Source of the DNA: Flavobacterium sp.
GTDB lineage: Bacteria > Bacteroidota > Bacteroidia > Flavobacteriales > Flavobacteriaceae
Assembly (NCBI GenBank): GCA_016787805.1
Contig: JAEUTY010000032.1
Coordinates: 1 to 45,431 of the forward strand
DNA length: 45,431 nt
Direction: 5' to 3'
Made by a program: the position numbers and the translations under genes. The notes beneath the pieces were generated by a model that saw only the letters and a program-made list of their open reading frames with translations, was not told the DNA's origin and made no database searches. Below, in pieces: positions 25,263-34,543 of this stretch (its first letter is position 1; every line of letters starts with the position of its first letter).

Positions 25263-26441
25263 TTAGTCTATTAAATCATACAAAACGTTGAGTTGCTTTT
25301 GATTGTCAACCAAAGTGTTTTGCAAATTACTAATTAATTTGATTTTTAGTTCATTATCCGCATGCAAATGTAAAATCCCATTAGCAATTGCATTGGCATT
25401 CATCTCAACAATATAACCATTTTGCAAATGTTGAATTTGGTCGGAAGCCGATGGATAATTGGTAATAAGAATGGGTTTTTGATGGATTTTGGCTTCTTCA
25501 ATAGCGCGTGATTTTCCTTCAAAACGAGAAGTTTGCACGTACAAATCGGCCAATTTAATATATGGATGCGGATTTTCTTTCAATCCAATTAAGAGGAAGT
25601 TACCCTTAACATTATTTCCTTGAATCAAACGTTCCAACTCAGGACGCTCGCCACCTTCACCAATAATGTACCATTTGATGTCAATTCCTTTTTCTTTGAT
25701 GATTTTGCACGCTTCAACCGCCAAATCATAACCTTTGGCTGGATGCAAGCGACCCACGCTGACTAACGTTAATTCGCCTTTTTGAATCGTCACTTTTTCA
25801 TCTGTCATTGCATGCAACGTTTCAGGCGAAAAGAAGTTTTCGATGGTTCTGATTTTGGGGATGAACTGCGGAAATAGTTTTTTTAGCGAATTTTCAGCAT
25901 TGGGCGAATTGGCTAAGATATAATCCAATTTTTCAAAATACGGTTCGTCAATCGCTTGAATCATTCCCATGGCTTCATAATCGGTACGTATAAAACCCAT
26001 TTTCCTTTTTGCATCGACTTTATCAACGATGTAATAATTGGGCGATTTTTCTAAAAAACCAATAGCCACGTCGTAATTACCTTTTAATTTGGGCAAACAA
26101 ATTTTTAGATAGTACCAAAAACGTTGTTCGCGTTCGGCTGGATTTTGTATTTTTTTAAGTGATAAAAACTTGAATTTGGTCAAAATAATATCGAAGCGCA
26201 ATCGGAAAAAAGCTTTGATTATCACTTTCGCAAAAGTACCATCAAAATACGTAAATTCTTCAATTGGACCTAAAACACGAACTTCTTGTGGAACATTCTT
26301 CAAGAAAAAACCTTCTTTTTGAAACAGTAATAAATCAACTTCATACTTGGTATAATCCAATTGTTGAAGCAACGAAATCAGCGAATTTTCGGCACCACCG
26401 CAATGCAAATTATTGATTACAAAAAGTAGTTTTTTACGCAT
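25263..26441 (-). CDS. GT4 family glycosyltransferase (tandem paralogue 2)
   Basis: A 392 aa GT-B glycosyltransferase. The N-terminal loop is INNLHCGGAENSLISLLQQL, the middle block GYDVAIGFLEKSPNYYIVDKVDAKRKMGFIRTDYEA-like, the donor domain begins LVSVGRLHPAKGYDLAVEAC, and EX7E is FEGKSRAIEEAKIHQKPILITN. It is clearly homologous along its whole length to the gene just upstream, which it overlaps by 8 nt, so the pair arose by tandem duplication. The two presumably add two related residues or act on successive acceptors. Donor unknown. Confidence 0.89.
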   Translation of the reverse strand: MRKKLLFVINNLHCGGAENSLISLLQQLDYTKYEVDLLLFQKEGFFLKNVPQEVRVLGPIEEFTYFDGTFAKVIIKAFFRLRFDIILTKFKFLSLKKIQNPAEREQRFWYYLKICLPKLKGNYDVAIGFLEKSPNYYIVDKVDAKRKMGFIRTDYEAMGMIQAIDEPYFEKLDYILANSPNAENSLKKLFPQFIPKIRTIENFFSPETLHAMTDEKVTIQKGELTLVSVGRLHPAKGYDLAVEACKIIKEKGIDIKWYIIGEGGERPELERLIQGNNVKGNFLLIGLKENPHPYIKLADLYVQTSRFEGKSRAIEEAKIHQKPILITNYPSASDQIQHLQNGYIVEMNANAIANGILHLHADNELKIKLISNLQNTLVDNQKQLNVLYDLID

Positions 26442-27630
26442 TCAACATCGAATAAAATTGTGTGATTTCCTCAGTACTATTATCGTGGATTTCCTGAGTC
26501 AAATGTAAAGATAAATTATTTTGCAGATTTTTATCGTTTAAAACCAAAAGAATATCATTTGCCAATTGAGTGGCATCGTTACCCGAAATAATGCCGTTTA
26601 CCGAGTGATTGATTTGATCTTTGGCTGTGGTAAAATTGGTCACCACAATGGGTTTTGCTAGAATTTTAGCTTCATCAATCGCGATTGACTTGCCTTCGTA
26701 ACGAGAAGGTTGTACATACACCTTAGCTTGTTTGACATACGGATACGGATTGGCTCGTAATCCCAAAAGGAAAAAATGATTTTGAAGTTGGTAATCGACG
26801 ATGAGCTGTTGTAATTTCGCTCGCTCGTTGCCTTCTCCAATCACATACCATCTAACCTCTTTATTACTTTGAACCAAAATTTTGCAAGCTTCAACTGCTG
26901 TATCAATTCCTTTTTCTGTACTCAAACGACCTACTGTTACTATTGTGAAATCATTTGGTTGAAATTTTGCATCTTGTATATTTTCAGAAGCCAATTGTTG
27001 AACAGTTTTAGCAGAAACAATGTTGTGAACGACCTTAATTTTGGGTTGAATTTCAGGGAAATTAACATTCAAACTTTGTTGGCATTCAGGCGAAACTGTC
27101 ACCAAATAATCGAGTTGCGAAAAGTAATTTCTGTCAAAATCAGCGTTCAAACCCGAACTCGAATAATTGGTATGAATCCAACCGATTTTTTGCTTGGCAT
27201 TGACTTTATCAATCAAATAATAAATCGACGATTTTTCGATAAAAGCGATCGCAGTGTCATATTCTTCTTTGACTTTAGGAATGGCAACTGCTTTATTTTT
27301 CCAAGTTTGTTGCTCGGCGATTGCTTTGTTTTTGATCAAACTGTTTTTAATAAAAAAACTAATTCTGTGAAGAGCGAGAGCAATTTTCAATCGACTCATA
27401 AAATAGAGTATCGAACTCAAAATACCTTTTGAAAAATGTTGGTAATCGCCTGAAATTTCGGTGACTTTTACCTCATTGGGAACCAAATCAAGAAACAATC
27501 CTCTTTTAGCAAACAATCGTATTTCTACTTCGTATTGGTTAAAATCTAAAGTAGTCAGCAAGTTGATTAAGCTTTTTTCACCGCCACCCGAATCGAGTGA
27601 AGGCATGATAAAAAGGAGTTTTCTCTTCAT
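26434..27630 (-). CDS. GT4 family glycosyltransferase (tandem paralogue 1)
   Basis: A 398 aa GT-B glycosyltransferase with MPSLDSGGGEKSLINLLTTL at the N-terminus, a block EEYDTAIAFIEKSSIYYLIDKVNAKQKIGWIHTNY-like that matches its neighbour, FTIVTVGRLSTEKGIDTAVEAC at the domain junction, and EX7E in YEGKSIAIDEAKILAKPIVVTN. It differs from the downstream copy mainly in the acceptor-side helices around residues 60-110. It follows the pyruvyl transferase gene by 18 nt and transfers one residue to the lipid-linked oligosaccharide. Confidence 0.89.
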   Translation of the reverse strand: MKRKLLFIMPSLDSGGGEKSLINLLTTLDFNQYEVEIRLFAKRGLFLDLVPNEVKVTEISGDYQHFSKGILSSILYFMSRLKIALALHRISFFIKNSLIKNKAIAEQQTWKNKAVAIPKVKEEYDTAIAFIEKSSIYYLIDKVNAKQKIGWIHTNYSSSGLNADFDRNYFSQLDYLVTVSPECQQSLNVNFPEIQPKIKVVHNIVSAKTVQQLASENIQDAKFQPNDFTIVTVGRLSTEKGIDTAVEACKILVQSNKEVRWYVIGEGNERAKLQQLIVDYQLQNHFFLLGLRANPYPYVKQAKVYVQPSRYEGKSIAIDEAKILAKPIVVTNFTTAKDQINHSVNGIISGNDATQLANDILLVLNDKNLQNNLSLHLTQEIHDNSTEEITQFYSMLNA

Positions 27631-27648
27631 TTTTTTGTATCAAAACCG

Positions 27649-28812
27649 TTATTTTTTAACCATTTCGGCTAAATATGCTCCTGCTTTGTATGACATTTCT
27701 TTGATTTGCGGAATTTTGGTTTTTAGTGTGGATTGCAAAACCAATTCCTCATTTTTCATTTCTTCAAATTTGGCAATCAGTTTCTCAGCATCTGAAATTT
27801 CTGAAATACTCAACACTAATTTTTCTTCACCAAAAATATCGTACGCAATTCCTTTCGATTTTACACTGTAACCCAAAACCATGGTTGGAACTCCATACGA
27901 ATACGCCGCAATAGTTGCATGCGTTCGAGCTCCAATAAACATGCGCATACGCGAAATATATCCTTTGTATTGAATTGCATTTAAAGTATTGGGTAATAAA
28001 ATAACTCGGCCTGTTTTTTTGAATTCATCATAAAAATGCAACAAGGTTTCGTAATCGTCATTACCCGAAATCATTACGTGTGGCGTAAGACAAATGGTAG
28101 AATTTGTTGTATCTAAAATATGTTGCAATAACTTTTTGGCTGCTGTTACCGACTCTGGATTTCGTTTGTACACCAACGGACTGTAATTGAAGCCAATTGT
28201 ATTTCCGTTTTGCCAACCTTCAGGCAAAGCCAATTCTTCTTTGTCCATCGTAAAAGCGCCATCAGCACATAATTTCACATTCGCAATTCCTTTGCTTTCC
28301 AATGCTTTTTGCGAATAGGTTTCACGTACTAATAACAAATCGAGCGACTTTAAATCGGCTATTTTGGATGCTGTTAAATCTTCCGCACCAATAGACGCTC
28401 CCCAAAGCACTAATTTTTTTCCTGCTTTTTTGATGCAACGATCTACTTCGTACAGCCAAGGTTGCTCACCATAACAATAATTATCGCCACCAATGGACAA
28501 AAAAACATCGTATTGCGGAATCAAATCGAGTAATTTTCGGTTTTCAAATCGGTGCGTATAATTGTCGTTTTTCAACACTTTTACCGAATACGCGCTTCGC
28601 AACCAATGGATTGTATATTTTTTGATATAGGTTCGACGCACATCATGAATTTTATGTAAACCCGGAATAATCACATCCGAATCAGGATCAAGCGATGCTA
28701 AACTGATTTGGGCATTTGGAATGTATTTTTGAATAATCGGAATTCCAGAACGAACAATGGCTTCACAACCTCGGTTTTTACTTCCACCATGATAAAACAT
28801 CAAAATCTTCAT
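27649..28812 (-). CDS. Polysaccharide pyruvyl transferase family protein (CsaB/WcaK-like)
   Basis: A 387 aa member of the PS_pyruv_trans family, which adds a pyruvate ketal from phosphoenolpyruvate to a sugar. Landmarks: MKILMFYHGGSKNRGCEAIVRSG at the N-terminus (the NxGxxA-type start), YDVFLSIGGDNYCYGEQPWL (the GGDN block), LVLWGASIGAED, LLLVRETYSQKALESKG, LTPHV and the C-terminal FIGARTHATIAAYSYGVPTMVLGYSVKSKGIAYDIFG with the conserved R-x-H. A pyruvylated residue would add negative charge to a polymer already rich in uronic acids. Some family members transfer other groups, so pyruvate is the likely but not proven donor group. Confidence 0.92.
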   Translation of the reverse strand: MKILMFYHGGSKNRGCEAIVRSGIPIIQKYIPNAQISLASLDPDSDVIIPGLHKIHDVRRTYIKKYTIHWLRSAYSVKVLKNDNYTHRFENRKLLDLIPQYDVFLSIGGDNYCYGEQPWLYEVDRCIKKAGKKLVLWGASIGAEDLTASKIADLKSLDLLLVRETYSQKALESKGIANVKLCADGAFTMDKEELALPEGWQNGNTIGFNYSPLVYKRNPESVTAAKKLLQHILDTTNSTICLTPHVMISGNDDYETLLHFYDEFKKTGRVILLPNTLNAIQYKGYISRMRMFIGARTHATIAAYSYGVPTMVLGYSVKSKGIAYDIFGEEKLVLSISEISDAEKLIAKFEEMKNEELVLQSTLKTKIPQIKEMSYKAGAYLAEMVKK

Positions 28813-28815
28813 AAG

Positions 28816-29838
28816 TTATTTGTTTCTGAATTGACTGTATTGGTGCATGATAATCAATTTGAGTATCGATTGATTTCGAATGCAATTTAGGATATTTTGT
28901 TGGTATTTTGATTTACCATTACTGATTTCTTGGTAATATTGATGGCTTACTTTTTGCACAATTGGGTGTGAAATCATTTGCTTTACATACTTTATTCGAT
29001 CCAAAAAAGACAAGCCCGAACTAGGTTGCAAATACAAATAAATGTACGAAACTACACTTTCCAACAAACGAACTGATTTCCATTGTTCGACTTTACTTTT
29101 ATCTAACTCAAAGGAAATTAGCTTTTGATAATCAAAATCATACACTTCCAAAGCACGCTTAAAGTAGTCTTTTTGAGCAGCATTGCGCGTGGCGCTTCCT
29201 TCCACTTCGATGTAATGATAACCACAATAATCCACAAAAAAAGCACTATTGGCTTGGTTGTAAGCTTGCAAATTAAAAATTCCGTCTTCGCCAAGAGGAA
29301 CGCCTACTGGAAATTGAATCTCTTTTACCAAAGACGTTTTGAACAATTTATTCCAACACGAATTGAGTGAACTGTCTTTGATGAATTGCGGAATGATATT
29401 TTGATTGATAAAATCTTTATCCAATTTTGTATTCAGAGGAAATTTAGCCTTTACTACCTCTTTTAAAGTACCAAATTCTTTCAAAAAATGAGAAGAAACA
29501 ACGTCGGCATTTTCTTTTTGAGCTACTTCAAATAATGATTGAAAAAAGTCGCTATCGATGTAATCGTCGGCATCTAAAAAACCTACAAACTCGCCTTTTG
29601 CTAATTGAATACCTTTATTTCGAGCCGCAGAAACACCTTGATTTTCTTGATGAATCAGATGAATTCGACTGTCTTTTTTTTGGAATTCTGAAATAATTGC
29701 CACCGAATTATCCGTTGAGCCATCGCTAATAAAAATGAACTCACAATTGGGCAACGATTGCTGCAAGAGCGATTCGATGCTTTTGTGCAAATGCTTTTCG
29801 GCATTATAAACCGGAATAATAACAGAAACTGCAATCAT
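28816..29838 (-). CDS. GT2 family glycosyltransferase
   Basis: A GT-A glycosyltransferase of about 340 aa: VSVIIPVYNAEKHLHKSIESLL, FIFISDGSTDNSVAII and FLDADDYID carry the nucleotide and metal binding sites. A family-typical N-K-L-F and GEDGIFNL segment follows, and the C-terminus is helical and basic. I place the start at the ATG at 29838 (MIAVSVII...), 13 nt after the upstream stop. An in-frame start at 29889 would add 17 lysine/serine-rich residues and overlap the GT-C gene by 38 bp, which looks less natural. Specificity unknown. Confidence 0.88.
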   Translation of the reverse strand: MIAVSVIIPVYNAEKHLHKSIESLLQQSLPNCEFIFISDGSTDNSVAIISEFQKKDSRIHLIHQENQGVSAARNKGIQLAKGEFVGFLDADDYIDSDFFQSLFEVAQKENADVVSSHFLKEFGTLKEVVKAKFPLNTKLDKDFINQNIIPQFIKDSSLNSCWNKLFKTSLVKEIQFPVGVPLGEDGIFNLQAYNQANSAFFVDYCGYHYIEVEGSATRNAAQKDYFKRALEVYDFDYQKLISFELDKSKVEQWKSVRLLESVVSYIYLYLQPSSGLSFLDRIKYVKQMISHPIVQKVSHQYYQEISNGKSKYQQNILNCIRNQSILKLIIMHQYSQFRNK

Positions 29839-29851
29839 AGAAAAGGTTGAT

Positions 29852-31237
29852 TTATTCTTTTTGAATGATATAGATTTCTTCTTTATCAATTAGATGTTTA
29901 CTGACTTTTAAATCGGCTATTACTTTTTGGTAAGCTTTGTAACTGTCTTTGGAAACCACCAAATATTCGCCTTTATCCAAATATTTTACAATAGTTGATG
30001 TAAATAAATAGCCCGAAAAAGCATAACTCACTTTTTTGGAATCAATCGAATTGAATTGGCAACTGTAGTAAAAAGAAGGCATAATTCCAGATAAATATAC
30101 TTTGGAATTGGGTGGAACAATTGCATTCAATTGACTGGCATACTTGAGTTGTGATTGATAGATTTCTTTTTTACTATTGAATGATGAAGCCAAACTGTAA
30201 GTCATTAATCCGATGGAAATTGCGACCAAAATAAAAGCTTTCCATTGAAATAAGTTGGTGTGCGTTTGATCGATTACCAAGGCAAAAAGCAGCAAAAGAT
30301 AAGGAATCACATAAATGAAATAATGCTGATAAAAGGCAAAAAACAATACCGTAAAAGAGGAAAACAACGCCACTGTTATCATTACAAAATGCTTAGTATT
30401 TAACGCTCTATTGAGATAAAACGGCAATACAATCAGGTACAAATTGGTAGCAATAAAAATGAGTAAAAATAGCATTCTGGATTTAAAATCGAGTTCCAAT
30501 CCCGTTCCGTTTCCGTTGTCGATGGCAAATCCTTTGCCTAGAATACTTTGCACAAAATCGGCAATTGTAAAAGTACTATTGTGAATAGAAATGTAAAAAA
30601 CCACAAGTGGAATTACGCAACCAAAAGCAGTGACTGCTATTTGAATCAGCAAAGCTCTTTTGTTCATCAACATTGACAAACCAATTGGTATAGCAATAAA
30701 CAGTCCGTATTGTTTGGATAGAAACGCCAAACTGATGCCAATTCCCATAACAAACAAGCGTGAAATAGCATGTGTTTTGAGGTAATTGAGGTAAAAAATC
30801 AAAGCAACTAATTGAAAAACAACCGACAAAGGTTCTAAGATTACGTAGCGACCATCGTTATACAAAAGCAGAAGCACAAAAAAACCAGTGAGTAAATAGT
30901 TCCATTCTTTTTTCTTTAAAAAGGAAGTAGAAAGTTTATAAAAACAAAAACCAACTAAAATTATGATTCCAATATTGATGAGAATGTGGTAACGAATATC
31001 GGGATTTGAATCCAACAAAAAAGGCAAACCAACAGTTACAATTGCTAGTGGATTATAAATTGTTCCGATATCAACAAAATAGGTTTTTCCTTGGTAAAAT
31101 TCGCGCGCAATAGCCAAATAATAACCAGAATCAGCACTGACAATTGGATACAAAATAAAGTTGCAAATCAGTAATGCATTCAGCAAAAAAACAATTGCAG
31201 TTACTAGTTTGAGTGCTTTATTTAGATTAAAATTCAT
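29852..31237 (-). CDS. GT-C membrane glycosyltransferase (GT39/ArnT-like, lipid-P-sugar dependent)
   Basis: A 461 aa polytopic membrane protein with 10 or more helices. After the first helix come an acidic residue in SADSGYYLAIAREFYQGKTYFVDIGTIYNPL (Asp about 36 and 56), as in PMT/ArnT/Alg-type GT-C enzymes, and GRYVILEPLS in the next loop. The C-terminal part (about 360-461) is a small soluble, probably periplasmic, domain. GT-C enzymes use polyprenyl-phosphate sugars as donors at the outer face of the membrane. The GtrB/DPM1-like GT2 at 32983-33906, three genes upstream, would supply that donor. It overlaps the transaminase gene by 11 nt. Confidence 0.85.
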   Translation of the reverse strand: MNFNLNKALKLVTAIVFLLNALLICNFILYPIVSADSGYYLAIAREFYQGKTYFVDIGTIYNPLAIVTVGLPFLLDSNPDIRYHILINIGIIILVGFCFYKLSTSFLKKKEWNYLLTGFFVLLLLYNDGRYVILEPLSVVFQLVALIFYLNYLKTHAISRLFVMGIGISLAFLSKQYGLFIAIPIGLSMLMNKRALLIQIAVTAFGCVIPLVVFYISIHNSTFTIADFVQSILGKGFAIDNGNGTGLELDFKSRMLFLLIFIATNLYLIVLPFYLNRALNTKHFVMITVALFSSFTVLFFAFYQHYFIYVIPYLLLLFALVIDQTHTNLFQWKAFILVAISIGLMTYSLASSFNSKKEIYQSQLKYASQLNAIVPPNSKVYLSGIMPSFYYSCQFNSIDSKKVSYAFSGYLFTSTIVKYLDKGEYLVVSKDSYKAYQKVIADLKVSKHLIDKEEIYIIQKE

Positions 31238-32348
31238 TGATGCAATCGGCTATTGATTTTACATTTTCAACACTAAGTTCGTAAAACATTGGTAAACGAA
31301 GCAAGCAATCGGTAAAATTGTCAGAGTTGGCTAATTCACGTCCATCGTGTTTGCTTTGGTAATAATCACTCGAATGCAATGAAATATAGTGAAAAACCGC
31401 ATGAAAACCTTTTTCTTTCAGCGCATTTATGAGTTGCGTTCGGTGTTCTAAATTGCGAGCCGTAATGTAAAACATGTGCGCATTATTAGTTGCGTAGCTC
31501 GGAATAGTAGGCAATTGAATGTTAGGTGTTTTTAAGTGTGAACGATATGTTTCCCACAACACTTTGCGTTTGGCTTGAATGTCTTGGATATTTTCGATTT
31601 GAGCCCAAAGAAAAGCCGCAATAACTTCAGATGGTAAAAAAGACGAACCTGTGTCTACCCAACCGTATTTGTTGACTTCGCCTCTAAAAAACTCCGCTCT
31701 GTTGGTTCCTTTTTCCCAAATAATTTCGGCTCTGTGAATGAAACGTTCATCGTTAATGGCTAGCATTCCGCCTTCGCCAGCAATGATGTTTTTGGTTTCA
31801 TGAAACGAAAAAGCGGCTAAATGACCAATACTTCCGAGTGCTTTTTGATGGCCATTTTCATCTATATAAAAACTATCGATGGCTTGAGCAGCATCTTCAA
31901 TTACCAGTAAATTATACTTATTGGCCAATGCCATTATTTTTCCCATATCGCAAGCAACGCCAGCATAATGTACTGGAACAATTGCTTTGGTTTTATCGGT
32001 AATTAAACTTTCGATTTTATCGGCATCAATGTTGGGATTGTCGCTATACGAATCGGCAAAAACAATTTTCGCACCTTGACGCACAAAAGCAATAGCCGTT
32101 GAAACGAAGGTAAAACTTGGCACAATTACCTCATCGCCTGGACCAATATTGGCCAACATGGCGCACATTTCTAGAGCATCAGTACACGAAGTGGTGAGCA
32201 ATACCTTCTTGAAACCGTATTCTTTTTCAAAAAAGGCTTGGCATTTTTGCGTATAGATTCCGTTGCCCGAAATTTTGCCTGAACTTACTGCATCATAAAT
32301 ATAATGCGTTTCTTTTCCTGTTAAATAAGGTTTGTTAAAAGGTATCAT
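31227..32348 (-). CDS. rffA: dTDP-4-amino-4,6-dideoxygalactose transaminase (WecE/RffA)
   Basis: PLP aminotransferase that converts dTDP-4-keto-6-deoxy-D-glucose to dTDP-D-Fuc4N using glutamate. The 373 aa product matches E. coli WecE closely by eye: MIPFNKPYLTGKE, TTSCTDALEM (52-61), PGDEVIVPSFTFVSTA, VHYAGVACDM (126-135), EDAAQA and the PLP lysine in SFHETKN (Lys about 186). KGTNRAEFFRGEVNKYGWVDTGSS also matches. Its substrate would come from the RmlB-type dehydratase at 36737-37783. The hexapeptide acetyltransferase gene 2 nt upstream may N-acetylate the product to Fuc4NAc. RmlA, needed for dTDP-glucose, is not in the window. Confidence 0.93.
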   Translation of the reverse strand: MIPFNKPYLTGKETHYIYDAVSSGKISGNGIYTQKCQAFFEKEYGFKKVLLTTSCTDALEMCAMLANIGPGDEVIVPSFTFVSTAIAFVRQGAKIVFADSYSDNPNIDADKIESLITDKTKAIVPVHYAGVACDMGKIMALANKYNLLVIEDAAQAIDSFYIDENGHQKALGSIGHLAAFSFHETKNIIAGEGGMLAINDERFIHRAEIIWEKGTNRAEFFRGEVNKYGWVDTGSSFLPSEVIAAFLWAQIENIQDIQAKRKVLWETYRSHLKTPNIQLPTIPSYATNNAHMFYITARNLEHRTQLINALKEKGFHAVFHYISLHSSDYYQSKHDGRELANSDNFTDCLLRLPMFYELSVENVKSIADCINEF

Positions 32349-32350
32349 CG

Positions 32351-32983
32351 TTAGCGTATAAATCGTTGTGGATTACCTACATATAATCCGTTTTGTGTTA
32401 TGTTTTCGATAACTACTGTTCCGCCACCAATTTGCGTGTTGGAAACAATAGAAATATTGTCAATAATGGTTGAATTAATTCCAATTATGCATTGTTCTTC
32501 TATGTTGATGAATCCGGCCAAAGCTACTCTTGGCGATAAAAAACAATGTTGACCTACTTTAGTATCGTGAGCGATTGTACACCCAATATTCAAAATTGTA
32601 TTTTTACCAATTACAGTATGAGCATCAATTGAACACGAAGGATAAACAACACATCCATCTTGTACAATGGCAGTTGGGTCAACCCAACACGAAGAGTGAA
32701 TTATTTTGCCGAATGGAATTATTTTTGAAAAACGGTCGAATAATTGTTTACGAACAAGCAAATGTTTGTAACCGATTCCGATGAGTAATTCGTCAAATGA
32801 TTGGTTTTGAAATTGCTTTTCTACGGCATTAGAATTACCTAAAATTTGATAACCATTGATTTGATTATCTGTTGAAAAATCGTCAAAGAAAACTACATTG
32901 GTATAATGACCATCGGTAATTGCATAATGTGCAATTTGTTGACCTAAATGACCTGAACCAATAATAGCTAACGTTTTACTCAT
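32351..32983 (-). CDS. NeuD/PglD-like sugar acetyltransferase (hexapeptide)
   Basis: A 210 aa enzyme with an N-terminal Rossmann-like domain (LAIIGSGHLGQQIAHYAI) and a C-terminal left-handed beta-helix with NIGCTIAHDTKVGQHCFLSPRVALAG and YVGNPQRFI. The AHD histidine lies where PglD-type enzymes have their catalytic base. The gene is coupled to the GtrB-like GT2 (TAATG) and is 2 nt from the WecE-type transaminase, so the most economical role is N-acetylation of dTDP-Fuc4N. E. coli uses an unrelated GNAT enzyme (WecD/RffC) for this, so this would be an alternative solution like VioB. Substrate is inferred. Confidence 0.88.
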   Translation of the reverse strand: MSKTLAIIGSGHLGQQIAHYAITDGHYTNVVFFDDFSTDNQINGYQILGNSNAVEKQFQNQSFDELLIGIGYKHLLVRKQLFDRFSKIIPFGKIIHSSCWVDPTAIVQDGCVVYPSCSIDAHTVIGKNTILNIGCTIAHDTKVGQHCFLSPRVALAGFINIEEQCIIGINSTIIDNISIVSNTQIGGGTVVIENITQNGLYVGNPQRFIR

Positions 32984-33906
32984 TATAAATTGATTTTATC
33001 TTTCACAGAATACAAAGGACGGCGTTTTACCTCTTTGTAAATGCGACCAATATAGAGTGAAATAATTCCCATGAAAAACAATTGCAACCCAAATACCATA
33101 ACTATTGATGCAATAATTGATGGCCAACCTGCTTGAAATTCGATGAAAAACAATTTCAAAATTAAGAGTACAAAAAGTCCTATTAATCCCAATCCTATTA
33201 GCATCATTCCGAATTTTACGGTCATTTTCAGTGGCAATTCTGAAAAGTCAAAAATAGCATCAAAGGCCAATTGCATTTTGCGTTTGAAATTGAATTTTGA
33301 AGTTCCCGCAAATCGTTCGCGTTGTCCAATTTCTATGGTTGTCCATTTTTTTGAAATTGTGATAAATATACCTTCTATAAAACGATTCGTTTCGTTGTAT
33401 TGCAAAAATTCATTAGCAAATTCGCGATTGAACATGCGCATTACAGCAATTCCTTTAGGGATGTTTAAACCTGTAAACTTGTTCAACGTTCCCCAAAATA
33501 TTTTTGAAAACTGTTTGTTGATGAACGAATCCATTTTTTCTTTTCGAATTCCCCAAACCAAGTCGTAGCCTTTTTCCATTTCATTATAAAAACGAGGAAT
33601 TTCAACAGGTGGATCTTGCAAATCAGGATCCATATAAAGAAGATAATCGCCCGAAGCGTGAGCAATTGCTGCCGAAACCGCTGAAGCTTTTCCGTGATTA
33701 TACGAAAAAACCACTAACTTTATTCGGTCATCCAATTGGGCTTGTTCCTTAATAATTTCAACTGTTTTGTCTTTACTGCCATCGTCTACAAATACATATT
33801 CGTAAGTAATAGGAAGTTTTTCTAGCTCTTCTTTCGTTTCTTTAAGAAACTGAAGAATAACTTCTTGCTCGTAATACACTGGGACAACAAGAGACAGTTT
33901 CTTCAT
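32983..33906 (-). CDS. GtrB/ArnC/DPM1-like GT2 with two C-terminal membrane helices
   Basis: A 307 aa polyprenyl-phosphate glycosyltransferase. GT-A core LSLVVPVYYEQEVI, YVFVDDGSKDKT, YNHGKASAVSAAIAHASGD and the catalytic MDPDLQDPPVEI are followed by RERFAGTSKF (an R-x(4)-G-x-S-K-F block shared by GtrB, ArnC and YfdH). Two C-terminal helices (about 230-255 and 262-290) and a basic tail complete the form. It transfers a sugar from a nucleotide donor to undecaprenyl phosphate, making a monosaccharide-lipid for a GT-C enzyme. With the SMR-type protein at 36362-36730 and the GT-C at 29852-31237 it makes a plausible side-branch decoration system. Confidence 0.92.
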   Translation of the reverse strand: MKKLSLVVPVYYEQEVILQFLKETKEELEKLPITYEYVFVDDGSKDKTVEIIKEQAQLDDRIKLVVFSYNHGKASAVSAAIAHASGDYLLYMDPDLQDPPVEIPRFYNEMEKGYDLVWGIRKEKMDSFINKQFSKIFWGTLNKFTGLNIPKGIAVMRMFNREFANEFLQYNETNRFIEGIFITISKKWTTIEIGQRERFAGTSKFNFKRKMQLAFDAIFDFSELPLKMTVKFGMMLIGLGLIGLFVLLILKLFFIEFQAGWPSIIASIVMVFGLQLFFMGIISLYIGRIYKEVKRRPLYSVKDKINL

Positions 33907-34541
33907 TATAAGAATTTTGTAATTTCTGCTAAATTAGAAATTTTATTGTTCAAATTGGGATAAAAATTATCTCTATCAATGATTAAAACATTCCATCCGA
34001 GTTCAGTAGCAGGTTTCATATCGAGTTTGATTGAATCACCAATGTACAAAACTTCGTTGGCTTGGTAAGGAATTTTGTCCAATGCTTTTTGGTAAAACAC
34101 AATATCGGGTTTGGCTACACCGAGTTCTTCAGAAACCAAAACATCTTTAAAAATTGGCCCAAAAAACGACTCTAATTTTTCTTTTAGTGTTGAATTAAAA
34201 TTAGAAATCACACCAATTGGAACAGTTAATTCAGAAATAATTTTGGTATCATCAAACGCTTCCCAAGGCAAATAAGTGCAGTTTTTAAAAATGGTGTTGA
34301 GTAGGTTTTCTGTAGGAACAATTCCTAATAAAAACAATAATTCTGAATTGAATTTTTTGTAAAAATCGGCATCCGTTCGGTCGGGAAAATGAATCACTTC
34401 CGACAATAACTTATGTTTATTTTTAATTTCTTCTAATGAAACTTCAAATCCAAATTCATTAATCGACTTTTGGATATTCGAATACAGCGTTGGTTTTCCC
34501 AACAAGGTTCCTGCTACATCAAAAAAAACATATCGTATCAT
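33906..34541 (-). CDS. HAD-superfamily hydrolase-like protein with altered catalytic motif
   Basis: A 211 aa HAD subclass IA protein: motif I FFDVAGTLLG (Asp8), motif II IGVISNFNST, the motif III lysine in LGVAKPDIVFYQKAL and motif IV YIGDSIKLDM. In motif I the usual second aspartate (DxD) is Ala10, so the normal acid/base for phosphatase turnover is missing; DxA also occurs in phosphonatases. It may be a phosphatase of altered mechanism, a different hydrolase or a non-catalytic partner. It lies between the ATP-grasp gene (2 nt gap) and the GtrB-like gene (TAATG overlap), so it belongs to the accessory sugar block. I cannot assign a substrate. Confidence 0.85.
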   Translation of the reverse strand: MIRYVFFDVAGTLLGKPTLYSNIQKSINEFGFEVSLEEIKNKHKLLSEVIHFPDRTDADFYKKFNSELLFLLGIVPTENLLNTIFKNCTYLPWEAFDDTKIISELTVPIGVISNFNSTLKEKLESFFGPIFKDVLVSEELGVAKPDIVFYQKALDKIPYQANEVLYIGDSIKLDMKPATELGWNVLIIDRDNFYPNLNNKISNLAEITKFL

Positions 34542-34543
34542 AC

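Noticed and set aside
26869-27432. Plus-strand open frame of 187 codons
   Set aside because: It lies wholly antisense to a clear GT4 gene; the product is Phe/Ile/Asn-rich, as expected from reading AT-rich coding DNA backwards, and has no motif.
33143-33568. Plus-strand open frame of 141 codons
   Set aside because: Antisense to the GtrB-like GT2, with no start context or recognisable domain.
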